Source: JBHOQX01 sp042408595 (GTDB lineage Bacteria; Chloroflexota; Chloroflexia; Chloroflexales; Roseiflexaceae). Taken from it: 9,928 nt of DNA. The DNA is taken from the NCBI GenBank assembly GCA_042408595.1, contig JBHOQX010000132.1:1-9928 (forward strand), given 5' to 3'. The notes below the pieces were generated by a model. That model was given only the letters and a program-made list of their open reading frames with translations. It did no database searches and was not told the origin of the DNA. Below, one piece after another: positions 1 to 6,571 of this stretch (within the stretch, counting starts at the first letter, position 1; every line of letters begins with the position of its first letter). The position numbers and the translations under genes were made by a program.

Positions 1-1080
1 CCGCCGCCCCCGCCGCCCCCGCCGCCGCAGGAGGCGGACCCGCCGGACGACACGCCGGGCGCGGACCCGCCGCGCAGCGCCGACGACCGCCCCGCGCCGG
101 GCTTGCCGCCGATCGGTGAGGAGGTTTTGAGCGCGCTGGCCGCTGAGTTGCCGCTCGATCTGGACGAGCTGCCCTTCCGCGCGCTGCGGCGCGGGCGCAG
201 CGGCTCGCGCGGTACGACCGGCGGTCGCCGGGGGCGCCACATCCGCAGCGCCCCCGGCGACCCGCGCCGCGCCCGGATCGACATCGCCGCGACGCTGCGT
301 GCCGCCGCGCCGTGGCAGCGAGTCAGGCGGCAGGCGGGGGGCAGGGGGCAAGGGGCAGGCGTCACTGCCGATCGCGGACGGTGGACGGTGGACGATGGAC
401 GGCGGACCTCTGGGGATTCCGCCCGCCGCCCACCCCCCGTTGGGCGGGCCATCCTGCGCGCGGACGACCTGCGGGTCAGGCTGTTTCGCGCGAAGGCCGG
501 GGCGCTGTTCTGCTTCGCGGTGGACGCCAGCGGCAGCATGGCGCTGCACCGGATGCGCCAGGCGAAGGGCGCGGTCCACGCCCTGCTCCAGCAGGCCTAC
601 GTCCATCGCGACCGGGTGGCGCTGCTGGCGTTCCGCGGCGATTCGGCGGAGCTGCTCTTGCCGCCGTCGCAAAGCGTCGAGCTGGCCCGCCGTGCGCTCG
701 ACCTGCTGCCAACCGGCGGCGGCACGCCGCTGGCGGCCGCGCTGGTGCGCGCGCTGGAGGTGGCGCGCCAGGCCGCGAGCCGTGGTATCTTGCAGACCGT
801 GCTTATCCTGTTGACCGACGGACGGGCGAATGTCGGCCTGCGGGCCGGGCGCGATGGCGTGGAGCATGAGGTGCGGCTGCTCAGCGAGCAGATCGCCGCT
901 GCAGGCATCCAGACGGTCGTGGTGGACACGCAGCGCCGCTACCTCAGCCAGGGCGAGGCGCGCCGCCTGGCCGGCTGGCTCCATGGCGAGTACATCTACC
1001 TGCCGCAGGCGAGCGGGGCGCAGATCGCCGGCGCGGCGCTGGCCGCCGCCGACCGCGCCGGCCCTGCGAGCGCCACATAA
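1..1080 (+). CDS. bchD: Magnesium chelatase subunit D, 3' part (linker and VWA domain)
   Basis: BchD works with BchI (AAA+ ATPase) and BchH to insert Mg2+ into protoporphyrin IX, the first committed step of bacteriochlorophyll synthesis. The frame is open from base 1, so the N-terminal AAA-like domain lies outside the window; 359 codons remain. They begin with nine successive residues rich in proline (eight or nine Pro) and an acidic stretch, the linker typical of BchD. Next comes the conserved IDIAATLRAAAPWQR segment (about residues 93-107), then the VWA/integrin-I domain with all three MIDAS elements: DASGSM at residues 175-180, the TGGGTPL threonine near 238, and LTDGRAN with Asp 273. Between APWQR and the RADDLRVRLFR segment sits an extra 40-odd residues, rich in Gly and Arg, encoded by heptanucleotide tandem repeats (see repeat entries). 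It ends in TAA and is followed 21 nt later by the next gene on the same strand. Identification is firm; only the partial state limits it. Confidence 0.93.
   Translation, partial: PPPPPPPPPQEADPPDDTPGADPPRSADDRPAPGLPPIGEEVLSALAAELPLDLDELPFRALRRGRSGSRGTTGGRRGRHIRSAPGDPRRARIDIAATLRAAAPWQRVRRQAGGRGQGAGVTADRGRWTVDDGRRTSGDSARRPPPVGRAILRADDLRVRLFRAKAGALFCFAVDASGSMALHRMRQAKGAVHALLQQAYVHRDRVALLAFRGDSAELLLPPSQSVELARRALDLLPTGGGTPLAAALVRALEVARQAASRGILQTVLILLTDGRANVGLRAGRDGVEHEVRLLSEQIAAAGIQTVVVDTQRRYLSQGEARRLAGWLHGEYIYLPQASGAQIAGAALAAADRAGPASAT
324..358. repeat. Heptanucleotide array (CAGGCGG x2, GGGGCAN x3) inside bchD
   Basis: Five successive 7-bp units can be read: CAGGCGG twice (324-337), then GGGGCAG, GGGGCAA, GGGGCAG (338-358). 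The array is translated in frame as part of the Gly/Arg-rich insertion between two conserved BchD segments. The unit differs in sequence from the second array 18 bp downstream but has the same 7-bp period. Confidence 0.8.
376..410. repeat. Heptanucleotide array (GGACGNN x5) inside bchD
   Basis: Units GGACGGT, GGACGGT, GGACGAT, GGACGGC and a degenerate GGACCTC follow one another at an exact 7-bp period. They encode the low-complexity RWTVDDGRRTS stretch in the BchD linker, upstream of the VWA domain. The same GGACG core recurs in intergenic arrays at 3550-3570 and 7967-7987, so this looks like an intergenic-type repeat that has entered a gene without breaking the frame. Confidence 0.85.
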
Positions 1081-1101
1081 CCGCAGGAATGGGTTAGCGC
1101 C

Positions 1102-1527
1102 ATGTATGTTCGCTGGGTCGTTCGGCGCCACAAGAACTGGGCCACGGCCAACGTCGTCTTCTACGATGCCTACCTGGTCGAGAGCTTCCGCGACGAGCGC
1201 GGCCGCCCGCGCCAGAACACGATCTGCTACCTCGGCAACATCCGCCAGATCGACGGGGTGTTCCCGACGATCGAGCGCGAGCTGTTTCTGCTGCGCGCCG
1301 AGCGGATTCTGGCGAGCACGCCGGGCGTCCCTCCAGAGGAGCGCGCGCCGATCCTCGATCTGCTGCGGCGCAAGGTGCCGCCGCTGACGCAGGGCGAGGT
1401 TCAGGTGGCCTTCATCAACAACCTGCGCTGGTACTACAATTGGTTCCGTGAGCGCGGCGGCGCGCCGAGCCGCGAGGAGTTGCTACGGCTGATCGACGAG
1501 GCCGCCGAGGGTCCCGGCCCGCTGTGA
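1102..1527 (+). CDS. Conserved hypothetical protein with IS1634-transposase-like N-terminus
   Basis: A 141-residue soluble protein of unknown function. The first 50 residues (MYVRW..., then YLVESFRDERGRPRQNTICYLGNI) resemble the leader found at the N-terminus of IS1634/IS4-type transposases, where a short strand pair of the form 'LVESYR-x-GKxRQ-xxLxxLG' is typical. No DDE catalytic domain follows. The rest is helical and charged, ending in the helix-forming segment APSREELLRLIDEA. It starts at ATG 1102, with a possible AGGA 13 nt upstream (weak spacing), 21 nt after bchD. Its TGA overlaps the GTG that opens the longest version of the next frame, so translational coupling in a bchD-led operon is likely. 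It is a full-length small protein rather than an obvious truncated transposase, because codon use and GC match its neighbours. Function not known; a nucleic-acid-binding role is a guess from the N-terminal resemblance only. Confidence 0.75.
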   Translation: MYVRWVVRRHKNWATANVVFYDAYLVESFRDERGRPRQNTICYLGNIRQIDGVFPTIERELFLLRAERILASTPGVPPEERAPILDLLRRKVPPLTQGEVQVAFINNLRWYYNWFRERGGAPSREELLRLIDEAAEGPGPL

Positions 1528-1556
1528 AGCTCCAGCGGGGCCGCGCCGGGGCAGAT

Positions 1557-2720
1557 ATGGCGATGCCCATGCCCGCAGCAGACGAGCAATACGAGATCAT
1601 CATCGTCGGTGGGGGGCCTGCCGGGCTGGCGACGGCGCTGCACCTGCAGCAGCGCTTTCCGGCGCTCGCCGCGCGCACCCTGATCCTCGAAGCGGCGCAG
1701 CACCCGCGCCGCAAAATCTGCGGCGGCGCGGTCACCGCCCACGGCGAGGCGCAGCTCGCGGCGCTCGGGCTGCGGGTCGATGTGCCGGCGGTGACGGTCG
1801 ACCGGGTGCGCTTCCGCTACCGCCGGCACGCCTTCACGCTGCACGCTCCGGCGGCCATGCGCGTCGTCCAGCGCGACGCCTTCGACGGCGCGCTGGCGGC
1901 AGCCGCGCAGGCGCGCGGCCTTGCGCTGCGCTGCGGCGAGGCGGTGTGCGGCGTGCAGGTTATGCCGGGCGGTGTGGCGCTGCGCACCAGCCACGCCGCC
2001 TACCACGCCCGGGTGGTCGTCGCCGCGGATGGCGCGAACAGCACGGTGCGCCGCGCGCTTGGTCTGCGCGCGCCCATCGGCGTCGCCCGTCTGCTGCGGG
2101 TGATGACGCCGGTCGATCCGGCTAAGCCAGAGTTCGCCGGGCGCGCTGCCACGTTCGATTTCTCCTGCGTTGCCCACGGCATCCAGGGCTACGCCTGGGA
2201 CTTCCCCTGCCTGCTGGATGGCCGCCCCTGTTTCAACCGCGGCATCTTCGACAGCCGGCTGCACGGCGCACCGCGCGGTGACCTGAAAGCGGTGCTGGCG
2301 CGCGGTCTGGACGAGCGCGGCATCGCGCCGGACGGCGTGCGCCTGGAGGGCCATCCGGTGCGCTGGTTCAACCCGCGCGCTGCCTTCGCCGCGCCACATG
2401 TGCTGCTGGCCGGGGATGCCGCCGGCGTCGATCCGCTCTTCGCCGAAGGCATCTCCTACGCGCTCGAGTACGGCGCGGTCGCCGCCGACGCGATCGGCGC
2501 GGCCTACGCGCGGGGCGACTGGAGCTTCGCCGACTACCGCGCGCGGCTGCTCCGGCACGACCTGGGGCGCATGCTCGCCTGGAAGTATGCCCTGGCGCGC
2601 TGGTTGTACGGCCGCCGCCCGGGGCTGCTCTGGGGGCTGGTCTGGCGCCTGGCGGTCGTCGCCCCGGCCTGGATGCAGCGCAGGGTCGGCCGGGCGCTCG
2701 GCGTTTTGCCTCTTGCATAA
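1557..2720 (+). CDS. Geranylgeranyl reductase family FAD-dependent oxidoreductase (possible BchP)
   Basis: A flavoprotein of the geranylgeranyl reductase (GGR) family, about 387 aa, a length usual for BchP/GGR. Visible features are the dinucleotide-binding IIIVGGGPAG near residues 15-23, the family's KICGGAV segment near 53-59, a V-V-A-A-D-G-A-N-S-T-V-R-R mid-protein FAD motif, and the AGDAAGVDPLFAEGIS second FAD/GD motif near 285-300. In phototrophs the family member BchP saturates the geranylgeranyl tail of bacteriochlorophyll to phytyl; related members reduce archaeal lipids or have unassigned roles. Its place behind bchD favours BchP. However, the CGGA region and the LQQRFPALAARTLILE start also resemble GGR-like proteins of non-phototrophic Chloroflexota, so the substrate is left open. 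The frame is open from GTG 1524, overlapping the previous stop, but ATG 1557 with GGGG about 6 nt upstream is the likelier start; 1563 and 1569 are further in-frame ATGs. Confidence 0.85.
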   Translation: MAMPMPAADEQYEIIIVGGGPAGLATALHLQQRFPALAARTLILEAAQHPRRKICGGAVTAHGEAQLAALGLRVDVPAVTVDRVRFRYRRHAFTLHAPAAMRVVQRDAFDGALAAAAQARGLALRCGEAVCGVQVMPGGVALRTSHAAYHARVVVAADGANSTVRRALGLRAPIGVARLLRVMTPVDPAKPEFAGRAATFDFSCVAHGIQGYAWDFPCLLDGRPCFNRGIFDSRLHGAPRGDLKAVLARGLDERGIAPDGVRLEGHPVRWFNPRAAFAAPHVLLAGDAAGVDPLFAEGISYALEYGAVAADAIGAAYARGDWSFADYRARLLRHDLGRMLAWKYALARWLYGRRPGLLWGLVWRLAVVAPAWMQRRVGRALGVLPLA

Positions 2721-2743
2721 TTGTCAAGATTGTGTTAGACTAT
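2713..2743 (+). promoter_or_regulatory. AT-rich patch, candidate promoter
   Basis: Directly after the flavoprotein stop is a short AT-rich island in otherwise very GC-rich DNA. TTGCAT (2713-2718) and TAGACT (2736-2741) are spaced 17 bp, as in a weak sigma-70-type promoter; a better -35-like TTGTCA (2721-2726) has no -10 at the right distance. If used, it would transcribe the membrane-protein gene starting at 2930 with a leader of roughly 180 nt. This is a visual match only. Confidence 0.35.
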
Positions 2744-2900
2744 TGAACAGAGCTTGTCCGGTATTGGCATAGCCGTAACCCTCCTCGCCCGCATCGTATT
2801 CTGGCCAGCGGCTCAGCAACACGACAGCGCGGTCGCCCGGCTGTTGTCGGCGCGTTGGCGAGAGCGCCGGCGCAGGGCAGCGGCAGGCGGTGGCGCTGTT

Positions 2901-2926
2901 CTCCCCTCGCTCCGCGAAAGGAGAGG
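2901..2926 (+). promoter_or_regulatory. Possible hairpin covering the ribosome binding site
   Basis: CTCCCCTCGC (2901-2910) can pair with GCGA plus GGAGAG (2914-2917, 2920-2925) around a TCC loop, with one mismatch and a two-base AA bulge. The 3' arm contains the AAGGAGAG Shine-Dalgarno sequence, which lies 4-5 nt before the ATG at 2930. Such a fold would hide the ribosome binding site. It could also be a degenerate intergenic repeat; no regulator or ligand is suggested by the sequence. Confidence 0.35.
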
Positions 2927-2929
2927 TTC

Positions 2930-3460
2930 ATGAGTGTAGTGCCGGTTGGAAAGAACTCGGTCAGCCAGCGTCAGGTGGAGTCGCCGTTGCCGGATGTTAT
3001 GGGGCTTGGCGGCGCGATCGCCGGGCTCGGCGGCGGCGTGGCGATGGCGATCATCGCGGCGATTCTGTCGGTCTCGATCGGGCACGATATGTGGTACCAG
3101 CCGAAGGTCATTTCGAGCCTGGTGCTCGGGCAGCAGGTCCTTGTCGACCAGGGATTCGCCGTGGGCCCGGTGCTGGTCGGCACCCTCATTCATCTGGCGG
3201 TGTCCACGATCCTCGGCGCGATCTTCGGCATCCTCACCGGGCGCGTGCTGAATCTGCCATCGGACTTCGGCGTGCCGCTGGTCGCCGGGCTGGTGTATGG
3301 CCTGATGATCTGGCTGGTCGCCTATTTTGTCGTCGTGCCGGGCATCGCCCCGCGGCTGCTCGAGGTCTATCCGCCGACCTTCATCATCCAGAATGTTGTC
3401 TACGGCATTGTCACCGGCCTGCTGTATGCCTGGCTGCGCCCGCGGCCCTATCATCCGTAA
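2930..3460 (+). CDS. Integral membrane protein of unknown function
   Basis: A 176-residue protein with about four membrane helices, at residues 24-50 (Gly/Ala-rich, GLGGAIAGLGGGVAMA), 80-104, 112-136 and 148-167. A short hydrophilic N-terminus precedes them and there is a basic PRPYHP tail. The loop between helices 1 and 2 contains HDMWYQPKVISSLVLG. ATG 2930 is chosen because a clear AAGGAGAG lies just upstream; the frame runs back to 2855, but the added residues are Arg-rich and unlike a start region. I do not recognise the family. It lies downstream of the bchD-led genes after its own AT-rich candidate promoter, and its transcription is closed by the strong hairpin at 3487-3514. A role in pigment synthesis is possible from location only. 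Confidence 0.8.
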   Translation: MSVVPVGKNSVSQRQVESPLPDVMGLGGAIAGLGGGVAMAIIAAILSVSIGHDMWYQPKVISSLVLGQQVLVDQGFAVGPVLVGTLIHLAVSTILGAIFGILTGRVLNLPSDFGVPLVAGLVYGLMIWLVAYFVVVPGIAPRLLEVYPPTFIIQNVVYGIVTGLLYAWLRPRPYHP

Positions 3461-3486
3461 CGGCCACGCGGCGCGCACCTGAATCG

Positions 3487-3514
3487 CAAGGGGCGGGGTT
3501 CTCCCCGCCCCTTG
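3487..3514. terminator. Bidirectional hairpin terminator between convergent genes
   Basis: CAAGGGGCGGGG (3487-3498), loop TTCT, CCCCGCCCCTTG (3503-3514): a perfect 12-bp stem with a tetraloop. It lies 27 nt after the stop of the plus-strand membrane-protein gene and about 105 nt beyond the stop of the minus-strand bchZ, so it can serve both. A U-rich run is weak (TTGGTCGTT on the plus side, TTGCGATT on the minus side), but the stem is very stable and the position is right for a terminator. Confidence 0.8.
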
Positions 3515-3549
3515 GTCGTTGGCGGCTTGCGCCGGGGTGATTCAGGTGC

Positions 3550-3577
3550 GACGACGGACGACGGACGACGACGAAAG
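3550..3577. repeat. Intergenic heptanucleotide array (GACGACG x3)
   Basis: GACGACG occurs three times in exact tandem (3550-3570), followed by the degenerate unit ACGAAAG. It sits in the convergent spacer between the hairpin terminator and the 3' end of bchZ. The unit belongs to the same GACG-core family as the arrays in bchD and at 7967-7987. Confidence 0.85.
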
Positions 3578-3620
3578 CCGGCGGTTCAGTCCCGAAACTC
3601 CTGAGACAGCTGCAGGCGCG

Positions 3621-5147
3621 CTATCCCGTCCGCGCCTCGGCCAGCGCCTCATCCACCAGTGCCGGGGTGATCTCGGGCAGGCCGCGCTGCCGCGCCAGCG
3701 CCTCCACCTGCATCTGGAGCTGGCGGCTGGCCGAGATGCGCGGGATGTACGGCACCTTCTGCAACGCCGCGTCGAGCAGGGCGCGCGCCTCGGCCTGCCA
3801 CGGCAGGTTGCCCGGCCCGGCGGCAGCCGGTGGCGGGCCGCCGCTCGCCCGCGCGGCATAGGCCGAGTCGACCGGCAGGAAGTTGATCAGCGTGTCGTAC
3901 AGCCGGTTGACGATCTCCTGCACGATGTAGACCGCGCCGCGGTACCCCATGAACGGCGTACCGACCGCGCGCCGCACGACGGCGCCGGGGAACGCGGCAG
4001 GGATGAAGTTGGTGAAGCGCGCGCCGGCCTCGCTCAGGTAGATACGCTCGTTGATCGAGCCGAAGACAAAGGCCGGCGCGCGTTCGTGCAGCCGCGTGCG
4101 GATGGCCTCGTTGTCCATCTCCCCGGCCCGGCGCGGGCGCGGCGCGACGAACGCCACCCGCATTCCCAGCTCCTCGCCCAGGAACTGCGCCAACCCCTCG
4201 GCGTAGGAGCGCCCGGCGACGATCGCCACATCCGCGGTGCCGAACCAGTCGCTTTGCGGCCCGCGCCACAGGTCCCACACCGCCTGGAGCGTGGTGCGCT
4301 TCTCGCGGGCGATGAACGCCTCGGCCTGGCCGGGCGTGCCGAGCAGCCGGCCAAGCTCGCGCACGAATGCCGTCGTCTCGCGCAGGCCGAACGGCGCCGT
4401 CAGTGTCGGCAGGCCCAGGTCGCCGGCCAACCCTGCGCCGAACTCCTTGTACATCACCACGTTCACCTGCGCCGCCGCCAGGCGCGGCATGTCGGCCAGG
4501 CGCGCCTCGTAGGGGAACACCAGGTTCACCTCCCCGCCCGCGCCCTGGATCAACCGCTTGACCTCCTCCAGGTCGGACGGCGCGTTGAAGCAGCCGTAGG
4601 TCGGCCCGATGATGTTCACCCGTGGCCGGGGTTCGGAGTGCAGGGGTCGGGGTTCAGGGGTGAGCGTCTGCGTTGTGCTCGCATCGGCCCCCTGCGCCCG
4701 GCCATACTGCTCCCACAGCCAGCGCAGCACGCGGTCGCGCCCGGCCCACTCGTCCTCGGCGAGCGAGTTGCTGTAGTAGAAGGTCGTGCCGGGCTGGAGC
4801 TGCCTGACCAGGTCGGAGTGGTCGGCGCCGATCATCTCGCTCTCGGCGGTGGAGACGACGATCAGGCGCTTGCCCGCCAGCGCGCCCGTGTCGCGCAGCC
4901 CCTCGTAGGTGGCGCGAACAGTGGCAGCAGTGCCCTTCCCGCCGACCTCCTGCTCGGTCATGGTCGCCGGCGTCAGGTTTTCGATGTGCGGCACGGCGTC
5001 GGTGTAATCCGGCACGGCGGTACCGACCAGATTGAAGCAGCCGATCGGCGCGTCGCAGATCACATGGACATCCGGCATCGGGCAGATCGTCCAGATCGCC
5101 GCCCAGTAGCCGGATGTATCGGACAGGTCGCGGATGAGGGTGGGCAT
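3621..5147 (-). CDS. bchZ: Chlorophyllide a oxidoreductase (COR) subunit BchZ
   Basis: BchZ pairs with BchY to form the catalytic NifDK-like heterotetramer of COR, which reduces the C7=C8 bond of chlorophyllide a with electrons from BchX. The N-terminus (GYWAAIWTICPMPDVHVICDAPIGC) and the HENLTPATMTEQEVGGKGT / AESEMIGAD segments follow the BchZ pattern and not BchB. Cys 37 in APIGC is the expected single BchZ ligand to the cluster shared with BchY. The C-terminus (WQAEARALLDAALQKVP, RISASRQLQ, about 450-480) is the helical tail usual in BchZ. Length is 508 aa. Near residues 157-176 there is a low-complexity, proline-rich insert made of two EPRP units, encoded by 7-bp repeats, just before the VNIIGPTYGCFN segment. 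ATG 5147 has GAGG about 5 nt upstream. It follows bchY by 135 nt on the same strand. Confidence 0.93.
   Translation of the reverse strand: MPTLIRDLSDTSGYWAAIWTICPMPDVHVICDAPIGCFNLVGTAVPDYTDAVPHIENLTPATMTEQEVGGKGTAATVRATYEGLRDTGALAGKRLIVVSTAESEMIGADHSDLVRQLQPGTTFYYSNSLAEDEWAGRDRVLRWLWEQYGRAQGADASTTQTLTPEPRPLHSEPRPRVNIIGPTYGCFNAPSDLEEVKRLIQGAGGEVNLVFPYEARLADMPRLAAAQVNVVMYKEFGAGLAGDLGLPTLTAPFGLRETTAFVRELGRLLGTPGQAEAFIAREKRTTLQAVWDLWRGPQSDWFGTADVAIVAGRSYAEGLAQFLGEELGMRVAFVAPRPRRAGEMDNEAIRTRLHERAPAFVFGSINERIYLSEAGARFTNFIPAAFPGAVVRRAVGTPFMGYRGAVYIVQEIVNRLYDTLINFLPVDSAYAARASGGPPPAAAGPGNLPWQAEARALLDAALQKVPYIPRISASRQLQMQVEALARQRGLPEITPALVDEALAEARTG
4628..4662. repeat. Heptanucleotide array inside bchZ
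   Basis: Five 7-bp units, GGGGTTC, GGAGTGC, AGGGGTC, GGGGTTC, AGGGGTG (plus-strand reading), lie inside bchZ. The 21-bp super-period (GGGGTTC at 4628 and 4649) gives two seven-residue units beginning EPRP in the protein. Aligned from memory with purple-bacterial BchZ, this region is a variable linker, so the array appears to have been tolerated there. Confidence 0.75.
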
Positions 5148-5165
5148 GCGGACCTCGGTCGAGAC

Positions 5166-5187
5166 GGTCAGATGTCAGACGGTCAGA
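5166..5187. repeat. Degenerate TCAGA heptamer repeat between bchY and bchZ
   Basis: GGTCAGA, TGTCAGA, then an extra C and GGTCAGA follow one another upstream of bchZ. Viewed another way, GACGGTCAGA occurs twice 15 bp apart (5163 and 5178). Nearby, CTGAAACGT occurs twice 12 bp apart (5219 and 5231), and a small hairpin GAGAGC-GCA-GCTCTC lies at 5250-5264. The whole 135-nt bchY-bchZ gap is filled with such short repeats; I see no promoter or terminator in it. Confidence 0.6.
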
Positions 5188-5282
5188 ACATGACTGCCAT
5201 CCGTCCGGCTGCTGATAGCTGAAACGTTACCTGAAACGTGGAGTCTGTGGAGAGCGCAGCTCTCGAATGTCTGACCAGCTAG

Positions 5283-6551
5283 CTATGCTGCGAAGAACTC
5301 CTGCATCCAGCGATAGCGCTCGCCGCGGGCCAGCGCCTCCTGGATCATGCCGAGCGTCGCGGCCATGCCGCCGCTGAGGAAGAACGGGCGCGACGCCAGT
5401 TGGTTGGTGAAGTACAGCGCCGGAATGCCGCGCTCCTTGGCGATGCTGCAGAACGGCGTCGTGCCGAGCACCAGGTCCGGCTGATAGCGGTCGAGCGCAG
5501 CGACATCGTCCTCCAACGTCTTGCGGTAGACGACCTCGCGCGTGCCGCGGGCGCGCAGCCACATCTCGTCCGGCAGCACCAGCGGGTCCTGGCCGATGGA
5601 AGTCGAGACATACGGCACCTCTGCGCCGGCCTCGACCAGCAGGCGGGCATAGGCCAGTTCGGTGCCCTCATAGCCGGTGACGAACACCCGGCCCGCCAGC
5701 GGCCGCGCGGCGACCAGCCCCTGGGCGCGCTCGCGCTCCTCCTCCGCCACCTGCCGCACCAGCGCAGGGTCCAGCTCCAGCAGCGCGCCAAGCGCCGTGA
5801 GCCAGGCGTACGAGCCGCTGACGCCCACCGGCGCCCCGCCGACCACCGGCACCCCCCACGCGCGGAACACGGCGGTCGTCTCCTTGTAAAACGGGTGCAG
5901 CGGCGCGAGCGCGGCGGCCTGCCCGGCGCGGCGCAGATCGTCGATCGAGCGCCCCGGCAGCGCGATCGTCGCCTCCACGCCCATGCGCCGCAAGGTCGCA
6001 TCGATCGCCAGCGGGTCGGCGGGGAAGACCTCGCCGAGCAGCACGACGGTGCGCGGCGCCGGGCCGCCGCTCGGGTCGCCAAGCCGGCGCAGCAGCGCGG
6101 CCATGGCGACATCCTTGGCCTCCGGGTGCGAATGGATCGCATAGGCCGGCACACGCACCAGCACGACCTCCGCATCGCCGACGCGCTTCGGCAACAGCTC
6201 TTCCGGCATCCCGGCGGTTTCGGCGACGCAGAGCGAGATCACCGGGATGAGGCGGCAGCCCGGCTCGCGGGCGGCGGCCTCGATCGCGGCGCGCGTCCCT
6301 TCGACGATCTGGCCGCTCAGCAGCTCCGCCGTGCCGAGGGTCGGGGCGAGGATCGACTTGCGCGCGCCGTAGAAGTGCGTCACAAACGTCAGCCCGTAGA
6401 GGCAGCCGGTGTCGGTCGCCATCACCGGGTGCGAGCCTTCCATGCGCGTCAGGATGCGGAGCGACCCGAACGCCGGGCACATGGACTGCGGGTGCAGCCG
6501 GCAGGGCTGGCCCTGCGTCTGCGCCGGGGTCAGGGCGATGGTATCAGCCAT
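5283..6551 (-). CDS. bchY: Chlorophyllide a oxidoreductase (COR) subunit BchY
   Basis: BchY is the NifD-like partner of BchZ in COR. Diagnostic segments are QSMCPAFGSLRI (22-33), GCLYGLTFVTHFYGARKS (49-66) and LIPVISLCVAETAG (101-114), all characteristic of BchY and absent from BchN. Cysteines 25, 50 and 108 are spaced 25 and 58 residues apart, the same spacing as the three BchY ligands reported for purple bacteria (62, 87, 145); with BchZ Cys 37 they should hold the [4Fe-4S] cluster. At 422 aa it is shorter than the purple-bacterial protein because about 37 N-terminal residues are absent, and the catalytic core looks complete. ATG 6551 has GAGGA about 5 nt upstream. It begins 20 nt after the stop of the preceding small membrane-protein gene, which implies one transcript. 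Confidence 0.94.
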   Translation of the reverse strand: MADTIALTPAQTQGQPCRLHPQSMCPAFGSLRILTRMEGSHPVMATDTGCLYGLTFVTHFYGARKSILAPTLGTAELLSGQIVEGTRAAIEAAAREPGCRLIPVISLCVAETAGMPEELLPKRVGDAEVVLVRVPAYAIHSHPEAKDVAMAALLRRLGDPSGGPAPRTVVLLGEVFPADPLAIDATLRRMGVEATIALPGRSIDDLRRAGQAAALAPLHPFYKETTAVFRAWGVPVVGGAPVGVSGSYAWLTALGALLELDPALVRQVAEEERERAQGLVAARPLAGRVFVTGYEGTELAYARLLVEAGAEVPYVSTSIGQDPLVLPDEMWLRARGTREVVYRKTLEDDVAALDRYQPDLVLGTTPFCSIAKERGIPALYFTNQLASRPFFLSGGMAATLGMIQEALARGERYRWMQEFFAA

Positions 6552-6571
6552 GCAGTCCTCGTTGCAACGGG

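Noticed and set aside
1..30. CCGCCG-rich start as a DNA repeat element
   Set aside because: It encodes the polyproline linker expected in BchD, so no separate repeat call is needed.
1434..2558. Long minus-strand open frame opposite the flavoprotein gene
   Set aside because: Composition is that of an antisense shadow; the plus strand has FAD-binding motifs at the right places.
3519..5222. Long plus-strand open frame of 567 codons opposite bchZ
   Set aside because: Arg/Gln/His-rich translation with no recognisable motif, antisense to a clear BchZ; a product of high GC third positions.
5250..5264. Hairpin between bchY and bchZ as a terminator
   Set aside because: Only 6 bp with a 3-base loop and no T-run on either side; the two subunits must be made together.
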